Shown: one piece after another, positions 26,232-34,250 of the stretch | How positions within the stretch are numbered: position 1 is the first letter of the stretch | Layout: the number at the start of each line of letters is the position of its first letter | NCBI GenBank assembly: GCA_017881725.1 | Contig: JADGQO010000138.1 | Span: forward strand, 1-34,321 | Source: Fibrobacteria bacterium | GTDB lineage: Bacteria; Fibrobacterota; Fibrobacteria; UBA11236 | Direction of reading: 5' to 3' | Length of the DNA stretch: 34,321 bases | Position numbers and translations under genes: made by a program | The notes under the pieces: model-generated | Databases searched by the model: none | What the model was told of the DNA's origin: nothing | The model's input: only the letters and a program-made list of their open reading frames with translations

Positions 26232-27998
26232 ATGTTGAAAGAAGGACCATTATGGAAGCTGTCAAAGCTCGAATTTTTCTCTCTCGCCCTCATTCTCGCC
26301 CCAATCACCATCCATGCTAATGACTTCAATGCCAACGAACAAGCCGTCGCGGAAGCGAAACTAATCTGGCCGACCGACCCCTTGGGTAGGCTTTGGGAAT
26401 ACTATTCGGCTACGGTTGCTACACGGACGTTCGCTTCGGTTTGGCCGAAATCCGAACAAGATATTTGCCTAGAATCGCTCGAAAAATCCGCCGACTTGAG
26501 TGGGGAGCCTAGTGCTATTCTCATTTTGATTCAGGATGAATGCCAAAAGAAAAAGACCTTTCCGGCATCGGTGGCTTTGGATCTCGGCGCCTATCCCATC
26601 AATAAACGCGCCCCTTTTTCCACACCTTTCGAAGTTTTTGCTCCAGGCTGGGAATCGGTCCACATCGATCCCGAGATGGCCCGAGCTTGGTCCGATGTGC
26701 CCGATCTTATAAAAGTCGAACTGCAATATTCTTTTTCGCCGCATAGCTACGCCTACTTTCGCATGGGCTTGCATCGTGACATCAAGGCTTGGTATCAAGA
26801 TCCTTTGGGATCCAATGTACCGTTGTCGAGTAAGGAAGTGGATTTGAACGAGCCATCCCTTGGCTATTTCCATATTGAGAATAACTTTTTGGATTTCACA
26901 GTCGGGCGTTTTCCCATTCATTGGTCGCCCTCACCGGATTTCGGGCTCACGCTGAGCGATGGCGTCCCTTATCATGACGCGGTGCAGGTGGCGCTCAAGG
27001 CACCTGTCGTCCGCTACTACTTGCTTGTTTCCAGTTTGAATCCCTGGCTGCAAGGCACGCCGCTGGGAGACACCGCGAGTGAAAATTATCCGGTAGGCAG
27101 CGAAGAGTACCTCCAGCGCCATTATGACTCACAGCTCGATCAAAATGCCCATAGCCGCGTGTATGCCGATAATATAAAAACCCTTTTCGCGCATCGGCTC
27201 GAGGCGAATTTTTCGCGATTGAATTTGGGGATTACGGAAACGCAAATCATCGGTGGTAAAGTGCCGGATTTGCGGGATGCCGGCCCGTTCATATTCTACC
27301 ACAATACCTTCAGGGAAGGTTACACCAACATCAATCTCTCTTTCGACGCCAAGCTCCGCTTGCCGGGGAATATTTCATTATTTGGAGAAACGATTTTGGA
27401 TGATATCCGCTACGTCCCCACGGAAGGAAAGGACGGCACGCCATCGATTATAGGAACCATGGTGGGCGCATTACATGCCTCAACTTTAGGCCGATGGTTA
27501 TTCACCCAAAGCGCTCATTGGATCCATACGGATCCCTATCTTTACGGCTACCAACAACCACTGAACACATTTTATTCCCGGCAAGTCCTAACCAGTAACA
27601 TGCAGGATAAAAACGAGCGTCCGTTCGTCGATAAATTCGTGGTTGATTTTCCCATTGGTTATCTGCGCGGCGGAGATGATAATGATTTCTGGTATCATCT
27701 CACGGCTACGTTGCCATCCTCCTGGGAACTCTCTTTAATCGCGGGCATCTTGGCGAAAGGAGAAGTCAATTATTATACACCTTATGCTTCGTATTATAAT
27801 AATGAGGGGGCTGCGCCCACGGGGATTCCGGAGTATGAGACGCGCGTAATCACGCGGGCGGCCTATGTGTGGCAAAAGGGCGTTAGCGTGCACGGTGGGG
27901 CGGGCTGGCAATACTTTGAAAATCAAAATCATTTAACCGGTCGCACCGTCTCTCAATTTCAATTGTCCACAGGCGTCACCTGGGGCTTTCCCCGTTGA
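26232..27998 (+). CDS. Wzi-like outer-membrane barrel 3
   Basis: 588 residues from the ATG at 26232 (33 bases after barrel 2). A hydrophobic segment (FFSLALILAPITIHA) follows the start. Residues 150-588 are beta-strand rich and end in an aromatic strand (VSQFQLSTGVTWGFPR), typical of a barrel. DFTVGRFPIHWSPSPDFGL (222-239) matches the Wzi pattern in which an Arg and a Trp are followed by surface-loop residues, although Wzi's WGPG is WSPS here. Base composition is visibly more AT-rich than the genes upstream. It probably closes the operon. The early stretch LIWPTDPLGRLW recurs in a decayed copy at 28046. Less certain than barrels 1 and 2. Confidence 0.6.
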   Translation: MLKEGPLWKLSKLEFFSLALILAPITIHANDFNANEQAVAEAKLIWPTDPLGRLWEYYSATVATRTFASVWPKSEQDICLESLEKSADLSGEPSAILILIQDECQKKKTFPASVALDLGAYPINKRAPFSTPFEVFAPGWESVHIDPEMARAWSDVPDLIKVELQYSFSPHSYAYFRMGLHRDIKAWYQDPLGSNVPLSSKEVDLNEPSLGYFHIENNFLDFTVGRFPIHWSPSPDFGLTLSDGVPYHDAVQVALKAPVVRYYLLVSSLNPWLQGTPLGDTASENYPVGSEEYLQRHYDSQLDQNAHSRVYADNIKTLFAHRLEANFSRLNLGITETQIIGGKVPDLRDAGPFIFYHNTFREGYTNINLSFDAKLRLPGNISLFGETILDDIRYVPTEGKDGTPSIIGTMVGALHASTLGRWLFTQSAHWIHTDPYLYGYQQPLNTFYSRQVLTSNMQDKNERPFVDKFVVDFPIGYLRGGDDNDFWYHLTATLPSSWELSLIAGILAKGEVNYYTPYASYYNNEGAAPTGIPEYETRVITRAAYVWQKGVSVHGGAGWQYFENQNHLTGRTVSQFQLSTGVTWGFPR

Positions 27999-28407
27999 CG
28001 ATCACTCGCGCCGTTTCTTCCTTCCGCGAGACTGTCCGGAATTGAAATCTGGCCGAACGACCCCTTGGGTTAGCGCCCGCGAGGTAAGCAGCCGGGCGGT
28101 TAATGCCGAAAACCGGGCCACCCATTGCTACATCGAATTCAAGGGCGCGCGGTGCGGGTGCGGAGAAAGGAAAGCAGCGATAAAATGGAACAGAGAAGGA
28201 GCAGCGCGGCCAAGGCCGAGGTCATTAACCTGGAATAGTCGAAGCCCAGCGTAGAATTTTCCCCCCGTAAAATGGGGATCGCAAAATTGTAAATGTTGTT
28301 CCATTGACGACGGAGTCATTGAGGTTATTATCCAAGGGAATGCGAAGCTTGGCCGCCACCAGAAATACGGCCGCAAGCAAAAGCGATTTAATTCGTCCGA
28401 AATTAAG
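27999..28407. other. Gene-free stretch between barrel 3 and the IS element
   Basis: About 410 bases without a supported gene. It contains a 29-base near copy of part of barrel 3 (28046-28074, 26 of 29 identical to 26363-26391) that reads GIEIWPNDPLG and then stop. This suggests the leftover of another barrel gene. No promoter or terminator is clear. Confidence 0.5.
28046..28074 (+). repeat. Degenerate copy of a barrel-gene segment
   Basis: These 29 bases match 26363-26391 inside barrel 3 at 26 positions, including the CGACCCCTTGGGT core. In frame they encode IWPNDPLG against IWPTDPLG in the gene, followed at once by TAG. A chance match this long is unlikely. Confidence 0.6.
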
Positions 28408-28973
28408 GTTTAAACCCCCGTCTTTCAGACGGGTAGCTTTCAGCTACGATTCTAAATTTAGCCCATGAACTATCGATACGGGAGCCACACGAAGTTTAAG
28501 ATTGAGTACCACTTCGTCTGGGTGACGAAATATCGATACAAGGTATTGGAAGGGGAGGTGGCCCAACGAGTTCGAGAGCTAGTACGCCAGACCTGCGAAA
28601 TTTTTGAGATTGAAATATTACGAGGGGGGTAGTCAGCAAGGATCACATCCACATTTTGGTATCCGCACCTCCTGAAATTAGTCCATCGGATATTATGCGA
28701 AGGGTGAAAGGACGGACATCGGCAAAGATTTTCGAAGAGTTCCCGCATCTGAAAAAGCGATACTGGGGAAGACATTTTTGGGCGCGGGGTTATTTCTGTG
28801 TAACTGCGGGTGAGTTAAGCAAGGAGATGATTAAAGAGTACTTGGAGCACCATTTCGAAACGAAGCCAACGGAGGGGTTCGATGTGGAGCCATAGACGCG
28901 CGGAGCGCGTTTCTTTGGGGGGACTTTCAGTCCGTAATTCTAACCCACCGACTTTAGTCGGTCGGTTGTTAAG
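28408..28973 (+). mobile_element. IS200/IS605-family insertion sequence
   Basis: A single Y1 transposase gene lies between hairpin-bearing ends, without terminal inverted repeats. Left end: CCCGTCT-ttc-AGACGGG (28417-28433) and GTAGC-tttca-GCTAC (28433-28447). Right end: ACGCGC/GCGCGT (28896-28910), GGACT/AGTCC (28921-28933) and ACCGACT/AGTCGGT (28947-28962). Subterminal hairpins are the hallmark of this family, which moves as single strands. TTAAG at 28403-28407 and at 28969-28973 mark likely left and right cleavage sites. The transposase is frameshifted, so the copy is probably inactive by itself. Confidence 0.82.
28465..28895 (+). pseudogene. tnpA: IS200-type transposase TnpA, frameshifted
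   Basis: From the ATG at 28465 the frame reads MNYRYGSHTKFKIEYHFVWV ... YRYKVLEGEVAQRV to EIEILRGG, then TAG. The rest of the protein continues in another frame: VVSKDHIHILVSAPP, with the HUH-type His pair HIH, and FWARGYFCVTAG with the catalytic Tyr. The break is in a run of six G (28624-28629). Taking out two G restores 142 codons and the usual spacing RGVVSKDH. The family cuts and joins single-stranded DNA with this Tyr. It may be a real pseudogene, a sequencing error in the G-run, or a slippery site. Confidence 0.85.
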
Positions 28974-29182
28974 TTCCACACTCTACTACCTGAAATCGAG
29001 TCGATATTCTAACGGTCTCGCCCCATTTTGGGGATCCATATTTAGATACCGTTTTGCACCCCAATCCTGGGAGGCCACGTACCTGAACCGGGCGCAAACC
29101 AGCATGAGCGCCGAGTTCCCATCCGGAAAACAGCCGACCACCCGCGTCCGAGGCCGGTTCCGGAATGGACGGTCCTGGAGCC
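28974..29182. other. Short stretch between the two mobile-element remains
   Basis: No gene supported. It may hold eroded coding sequence of the transposase whose tail begins at 29183, but I cannot read it. Confidence 0.35.
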
Positions 29183-29371
29183 GTGAGTGTGGAAGGGGGG
29201 GCGCTTCGGGGAGTGGCCAAGCGCCGCTACTGCCTGTCTCGCATCATGCCGCGCCTGAAGGAGACGTAGGAGAGTGCGATTACCATGGTCTTCCTGGTCA
29301 TGAACCTCGACAAGATCTTTCGGGATCTTTTGTTGCGCATTTTTCTAGGGCGATGGAGGAGGCTAAGGTAA
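29183..29371 (+). pseudogene. C-terminal remnant of a DDE transposase (IS1182/IS5-like)
   Basis: In frame with 29183: GALRGVAKRRYCLSRIMPRL, KET, TAG (29267), ESAITMVFLVMNLDKIFRDL, LLRIFLG, stop at 29369. The pattern RRYxLxRIMxxLxET...A...FLVMNLxKxxRDLLL is the tail of IS1182/IS5-group transposases as I remember them. One internal stop and no upstream catalytic part show that it is dead. A 7-bp stem (TGAGGCT/AGCCTCA, 29375-29392) follows the final stop. Confidence 0.65.
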
Positions 29372-29374
29372 CAC

Positions 29375-29392
29375 TGAGGCTACTGAGCCTCA
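29375..29392 (+). terminator. Stem-loop after the transposase remnant
   Basis: TGAGGCT (29375-29381) and AGCCTCA (29386-29392) form a perfect stem with a four-base loop. It may be part of the old IS end or a terminator; no T-run follows. Confidence 0.35.
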
Positions 29393-29508
29393 TCATGGCC
29401 CCAAAAGTGAACGCATGGGCAGTTTAATGCGGGCGGACGGGGGCGGGATCAGAACCCGGAAGGCCCCCCGAAAAAAAGAAAACCTGACGGCAAGCTATTC
29501 ATCAAGCC

Positions 29509-30858
29509 CTAAATCGAATAACCTAACTGAACCGCCCAATACCAGTTATCGGGATGTTGCATAATCGTTTGGTCATAGTAGTGACCAAAGAAATCCACGA
29601 GACGCATATGATCCCTGGCAGCCTGAGCAGTGATAGAGAAACCATTCATGATTTTCTTTTGCGCGTAGAGGGTCCATTTGAAATTATCCGCAGTGCCCGG
29701 AATGCCTAACTCGGTGTTCGGAACCGGAGAGAGGGCCTGCAAGGCTACTCCGGAGTTGTCCGGGTAGGGGTTTCTACAGAATTCAGCTTCCGCTGACAAA
29801 ATATCCAGCAATCCTCCCGTGGGGACATTCAGCCCATACATGTAGGCGATCCGGTCCTTGAGACTACGATAATATCCAGGGTAATCCTTGATTCCCATGG
29901 CGATGATTTCGCCGTAAATCCGGAACTGCTTATCCGTGAAGAAAGAATTCGGAGCAATGCTGGAAATCAGGTTCCCTAAATCGAGCGATGCTCTTCCCAT
30001 GGCCTTTTGACCGACGAAGGTATAGTGTCCAGAGCTGACGAGAAGAGATGAATCCGCAGCGTCTAGTTTCCCGGTTACAACCCGCGCATCGGACAAAACG
30101 AAATAATTCGAAGAACCCGTGGGATCGAAGTTCCCCCTTGCGAGCCCGGTCGCGTCATAAAAATTATCAAATTGGTAGCCAGCGCCGAGGGTGAAGATGT
30201 TCTTTATGGAATAAGAAATAATATCCGTCAGGCTCAAGGCGCCGCTAGGAGCCTGGTCGGTTTTGATGGTCAGCATCAAGTCATTATTCAGGCCGCCGAG
30301 TTTGGTGTTCGCGTCCAATCCGTTTAATTGTACTCCGGCCGAATTCAGCGACACCAATCCGCCGGTATAGATAACCGTTGGGTAGGAATAGGTGCGGAAC
30401 ATGTATTCGCCCAGGTTTTTGGCGTCTTCATTGTACTTGTAAGGAATTACTCCGACTTTCAGGGATAAACCATGGTCATTGGTCTCCCTTTTCCAAAAAT
30501 CGAATTCCGCATGCAAGTCGGATAGCGCGAATGCGGCGTGCTGTCCAAAGCTGTAAATGTTACTCGGAGAAGCGGGAGTTATGAAATAGATACCACCTAC
30601 TCCCAAGGAAACCTTGACGTTATCGGACAAATGCGCTTGTTGTAAAAACCAAACAGAGCTGTGGCTGAGGAGCTGTTTATCTTTGATCTGAGCGGCAGTT
30701 TGATTGCCGTGGTTATCGAAACTTTCTATTTGCCCCGCTTCCCAATTCGCTTCCAGATGGAGTGGGTCGAGTTTTATCCCCGATTCATCTGCATTGACTC
30801 CAGCGGTGGCGCAGACGAAGAGAATTCCGAAAATGAATTCATTTTTTAAAACAGCCAT
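29509..30858 (-). CDS. Porin-like outer-membrane beta-barrel protein
   Basis: 449 residues from the ATG at 30858 (minus), which has AAGGGG upstream. A GTG at 30873 is in frame but lies inside the ribosome-site region. The signal peptide is MAVLKNEFIFGILFVCATAG then VNA. The rest alternates polar and aromatic residues in strands, has few cysteines and ends in a C-terminal aromatic strand (WYWAVQLGYSI), as expected of a porin or putative-porin family protein. Substrate is unknown. It lies 106 bases downstream of the DUF1080 gene, with a strong hairpin between them, so it may be only partly cotranscribed. The gene is AT-richer than the efflux genes. Confidence 0.7.
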   Translation of the reverse strand: MAVLKNEFIFGILFVCATAGVNADESGIKLDPLHLEANWEAGQIESFDNHGNQTAAQIKDKQLLSHSSVWFLQQAHLSDNVKVSLGVGGIYFITPASPSNIYSFGQHAAFALSDLHAEFDFWKRETNDHGLSLKVGVIPYKYNEDAKNLGEYMFRTYSYPTVIYTGGLVSLNSAGVQLNGLDANTKLGGLNNDLMLTIKTDQAPSGALSLTDIISYSIKNIFTLGAGYQFDNFYDATGLARGNFDPTGSSNYFVLSDARVVTGKLDAADSSLLVSSGHYTFVGQKAMGRASLDLGNLISSIAPNSFFTDKQFRIYGEIIAMGIKDYPGYYRSLKDRIAYMYGLNVPTGGLLDILSAEAEFCRNPYPDNSGVALQALSPVPNTELGIPGTADNFKWTLYAQKKIMNGFSITAQAARDHMRLVDFFGHYYDQTIMQHPDNWYWAVQLGYSI

Positions 30859-30918
30859 TATTGCCCCTTTCACAATAAATTGCTTGTTGCAAATTCTAAT
30901 TTTAGAAAATTTAGGAAA

Positions 30919-30943
30919 TCTCGGGACGATTATCTTCCCGAGA
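30919..30943 (-). terminator. Hairpin between the DUF1080 and porin genes
   Basis: TCTCGGGA and TCCCGAGA (8 perfect pairs, 9-base loop) lie 21 bases after the DUF1080 stop on the minus strand. A T-rich stretch (TTTCCTAAATTTTC) follows. It fits a terminator or an RNA-processing stem lowering expression of the downstream porin. Confidence 0.6.
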
Positions 30944-30964
30944 AAGATTGTCTTGATGGCTTAA

Positions 30965-32281
30965 TTACTTCGCCTGTACCTGGGGAACAAAGAGGGGCTG
31001 AACGGATAGCTCCACACCTTCCTTGCGGAAAATGTGACGGCCGGTTAAATCGTACCCATCGCCTAAACCAAGTTCTTTAAGTGAGCTTTTATTTTTGAAG
31101 CCCTTGATTTCAAAATTATTAATGGAAGTCGTGCCACCTAATATCGAACTGTAGGGCAAGGATGAGGGGGTAGCATCGGGAACAACCCAGATATTGCTAT
31201 AAACAACTTCATTGCCGTGATTTTGGAGATAAATTCCTTGATTGGATGTTCCCGTCCCGTTGTAAGGAGCCGTTGTTGCCTTCATCGCAATAGTGGAATC
31301 CTGCACTAGAACGCCATTGGCATACACTGTAAAGTACGCGGCGCCGATCACATCGGTCTCACCGCCGGAAGTGCGCGGGGTGAAATAGACGTCATACGTT
31401 TGCAGCGTCACCTGGGGGGGCAACTCCGCGTTAAAGGGCGGATCTTTAACACTGTATATGGCGCCATACATGTCTAAAGAAGAAACGGACATTCCAAAAC
31501 TATCCAGGACCTGTGTTTCGTAACGCCCTTGTTGGTAAATCCCGCTATTGGCGCGATTCTGGCCGGTTGCCGTCGGGTTAAAGCAGGAAAGGAATTCAAT
31601 GTGCATAAAAACCCTTCCGAAAGTCGCAACGGAATGAACCCCGCGGTATAAGTAATTATTGAGAAGTTTAGGGGCTCCAGTTCCAGTACCGCCATCATTA
31701 TTATTGTTAGCCCACTTCGACAAATCCGCAGCGCCAGTAGTAGAATCAAAGAGAGATACCACCCCACTGCCACCTGCGATGGCCTTGATTGTGGAATACT
31801 TCAATCCTAGCGTAGGACTGTGGCGCTTCACTCGGCGTAAGACATAAGACGTGCTTCCGTTATGCAGGTAAAGGGACTTGGCTTCACCGGAACCTGTGAT
31901 ACTGTCTGAGACATATCCGCCCGTTGAAGTACTGACATTGAAAACTTTGCCGTTCAGGTTGCCGTTCGCAAGTCCGTTGTTCGGTCCCTGATACCGTGTC
32001 TTCTTGTCCCACCCACCACACGGTTGTCCGGGCAGGTCTAACAAACCGCCTGGAAGTACGACCAAACCATAATTGGCTCCACCGTTCGCAACGAGCCATG
32101 CGCCCAAATGCTTTGTTGAGTCCGCAGTTTGACCACCATAATATTCACCCTGGGTTTGCCAAATAGGTAGAATGGTACCGTTTAGCGGCGGCATATAATC
32201 TGCCTGCCCCCACGATTTCCCACTAACCGCCAAAATCAGCATCGCCGATACCTTAACACCCCACCAAAACCGCTTGTTCAT
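30965..32281 (-). CDS. Secreted DUF1080 (3-keto-disaccharide hydrolase-like) protein
   Basis: 438 residues from the ATG at 32281, with GGGGAG six bases upstream. An in-frame upstream start at 32332 adds 17 residues before the signal peptide. The signal peptide runs from MNKRFWWGVKVSAMLILAVS to about SWGQA. The DUF1080 lectin-like jelly roll lies around residues 175-365: SLFDSTTGAADLSKW, VFMHIEFLSC, then the signature NSGIYQQGRYETQVLDS (245-261), LPPQVTLQTYDVYFTP and GIYLQNHGNEVVYSNIWV. Family members act on or bind 3-keto sugars and glucans. Acidic catalytic residues were not placed with certainty. The ending GLGDGYDLTGRHIFRKEG resembles a secretion tail. It is followed by the porin gene. Confidence 0.78.
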   Translation of the reverse strand: MNKRFWWGVKVSAMLILAVSGKSWGQADYMPPLNGTILPIWQTQGEYYGGQTADSTKHLGAWLVANGGANYGLVVLPGGLLDLPGQPCGGWDKKTRYQGPNNGLANGNLNGKVFNVSTSTGGYVSDSITGSGEAKSLYLHNGSTSYVLRRVKRHSPTLGLKYSTIKAIAGGSGVVSLFDSTTGAADLSKWANNNNDGGTGTGAPKLLNNYLYRGVHSVATFGRVFMHIEFLSCFNPTATGQNRANSGIYQQGRYETQVLDSFGMSVSSLDMYGAIYSVKDPPFNAELPPQVTLQTYDVYFTPRTSGGETDVIGAAYFTVYANGVLVQDSTIAMKATTAPYNGTGTSNQGIYLQNHGNEVVYSNIWVVPDATPSSLPYSSILGGTTSINNFEIKGFKNKSSLKELGLGDGYDLTGRHIFRKEGVELSVQPLFVPQVQAK

Positions 32282-32722
32282 AACTTCTCCCCTACTAGAA
32301 TGCTGAATTTTCGGCCCTTTATCGTTTACCAATCTACTCCATGCTCCCCAATCTAGGTTGGCGATTTTGGTTCAAGCTGGCCAAAATCGAGGATTCGTTA
32401 GGTCAATTTGCCCTACTTTTTCCCCCACTTCCAGTTGGAATGAGTGATTTTGGGATCCTTAATCGGAAGGACCTCTATGCCTTCGGCTTTTTGTCATTCG
32501 GGCCAATTCGACCTGAGCCAAGGGGTTAGCTTTGGGATGTGTACGTTCTCCTGCTTTGGCAGCAAAAAATTCCGTACTTCAATCAATGGTTTCCAAGTTC
32601 TCCGATTGAATCGTCAAAGCAATTGCGTAATCCGCTCAGTGTGACCGCCGGATCAGGAAAATCGAAATGATGGGAAAGACGGGCGCTTTAATCCACCGGT
32701 ACCGCCATAACCGGCGCAGGCT
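32282..32722. other. Intergenic region of about 440 bp
   Basis: No intact gene is supported. On the minus strand 32413-32642 reads like broken coding sequence: STEFFAAKAGERTHPKANPL in one frame and EGIEVLPIKDPKITHSNWKW in another, ending at TAG (32413). It is possibly a degraded gene. The divergent promoters of the flanking genes must also lie here, but no clear boxes were seen. Confidence 0.4.
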
Positions 32723-34201
32723 GTGGATCAACAAAACCCAATGAGTAATACCCCGCTACCCGCCTCTTGTTGTTCCGCTTGTCCTCAAAAGCCCTGCACC
32801 CGTGCGATTTTCACCAACCATGGCTTCGCCTTCATCGGCCCCATGAACAAACTGCCGCACGGCTGTCCGGCCATGCTCAGAAACCAAGAGCCATCGGTCT
32901 TGCGTCACGCCCTGGCGCGCATGACACCTGCCGATCTCCAGAGCCTCTACCGAAGTGCGGCCCGGTTCAATCCTACCGGAATGGCACCCCGTTCCCTCAC
33001 GGACATGATCCATTTTCTGGAAAGAACGTTGCCGACGCATCGCGATCAAGTCCTGTTTCTGCCTCCGGGTTCCAAGGTCGCCCGTTCCGTGCGCGGCGTA
33101 CACCAAAGTCGAGGCAGTGGCGGCGGTGGCAACAGTGGATCAGGCGCGGCCAAAAAAGCGGCGGGTTCCGATGCCGACCAAGCTGCGGATGCCAAGGAAA
33201 AAGAACTTAAACCGTCCCTCTTCGGTTCCTGTTTCGTTCTCATCGATAACGACAAGCAGCCGGGCAGTCCCGAGCACCCAACCACCGAAGGCGCTATCGG
33301 GGAAGTCGTGCATCTCAAGGTGGACAGCGAACATTTGCTGCCCGGTGACAACGTGCAATTCAGCCTTTACCGCAAGGGCCGCAAAGGCCGCGATGGTCGC
33401 GAAAGCCAGGCTGACGAAAAGATCGAAGCCCTCACCGGCCAGGTAGGACGGGGCCGGAACGACAATGCCGCCGTCGCGCGTTGGTTCATTCCCGAGCGAT
33501 CCCACGCCGGGGCGTTCAAGGTCGGGGAAGATTCCTTTTACTTCGTGGCCAAGCAATCGCAACACAAGCTGGAGTTGAAAAGCGGTGAGTTGCAGCTGGC
33601 CGAAGCCTTCGACGGTTTCATCTTTTACAGTCCGACACAGGACGAATATTTGATGGTGGACTCACAGGAGGAGTTCCAAGCTTTTTCCGCGCATGTCGAA
33701 AAGGCCCATGCCTTACGGGGCAAAACCAGTGAGGCTTGGGCCAAGCCGGTCTCGCAAGCGCGCCTGCAAGAACTCGAAAAATTGCGGAAAGAATGGGAGG
33801 AGTTGTTCGAAGGCAAGGTCGTAGCGAAGGCGGACAAAGCCCTGGAGGAAATCCTGCTGGTTCGCGGCAACCAAAAATGGGGAAGCGCCACCGCTTTCAC
33901 CCATGTGCCTACCGCATGGCGGAAGGACAACAAGAAAATTCCCGGGCGCTGGGTCAAGCATAGCGAGAAAGCCTTGCAAAAACAATTGGACAAGGTGCTC
34001 AAGCGGGAATCGGCGGATAAGGAAGAAGAAAAGAAAGGCGCGTTGGAAGGCAAACTGAAATTGAAACTTTTCAAGAGCGAACCCAAGGCGGGCAGTGTTT
34101 GGCCTTGGGCGCATCTCACCGTTAAGGACCATGACAAACCCGGCGAGAAGAGGAGTGAACATTTCGATTTCTCCGCCGAGGCCGCCATGGGGCGTTACTG
34201 A
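32723..34201 (+). CDS. Cys-rich N-terminus protein of unknown function
   Basis: 492 residues; I do not recognise the family. The start is GTG at 32723 or ATG at 32741; neither has a strong ribosome site. There is no signal peptide. The N-terminus has SCCSACPQKPC and HGC, a possible metal-binding set. A Gly/Ser/Ala linker (about 125-155) precedes a domain beginning FGSCFVLIDNDKQPGSPEHP, with LLPGDNVQFSLYRKGRKG and ARWFIP, reminiscent of Ig-like linkers in contractile-injection or type VI secretion cargo proteins. The C-terminal third is Lys/Glu-rich and coil-like, and ends EHFDFSAEAAMGRY. Such endings continue further in some effector proteins I remember, so truncation is possible. A transposase starts 49 bases later. 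Confidence 0.6.
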   Translation: MDQQNPMSNTPLPASCCSACPQKPCTRAIFTNHGFAFIGPMNKLPHGCPAMLRNQEPSVLRHALARMTPADLQSLYRSAARFNPTGMAPRSLTDMIHFLERTLPTHRDQVLFLPPGSKVARSVRGVHQSRGSGGGGNSGSGAAKKAAGSDADQAADAKEKELKPSLFGSCFVLIDNDKQPGSPEHPTTEGAIGEVVHLKVDSEHLLPGDNVQFSLYRKGRKGRDGRESQADEKIEALTGQVGRGRNDNAAVARWFIPERSHAGAFKVGEDSFYFVAKQSQHKLELKSGELQLAEAFDGFIFYSPTQDEYLMVDSQEEFQAFSAHVEKAHALRGKTSEAWAKPVSQARLQELEKLRKEWEELFEGKVVAKADKALEEILLVRGNQKWGSATAFTHVPTAWRKDNKKIPGRWVKHSEKALQKQLDKVLKRESADKEEEKKGALEGKLKLKLFKSEPKAGSVWPWAHLTVKDHDKPGEKRSEHFDFSAEAAMGRY

Positions 34202-34250
34202 CCGTCTCAATGATATAGCCACATATAATATTAGTGATTAGATTTTATGT

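Noticed and set aside
28624..28629. Programmed -1 frameshifting in the IS200 transposase
   Set aside because: A -1 shift would add one residue to a tightly conserved motif, and this family is not known to use frameshifting; a two-base insertion fits better.
28882..29427. Plus-strand frame of 181 residues after the IS element
   Set aside because: Low-complexity Arg/Gly/Ser sequence; the transposase remnant lies in another frame of the same DNA.
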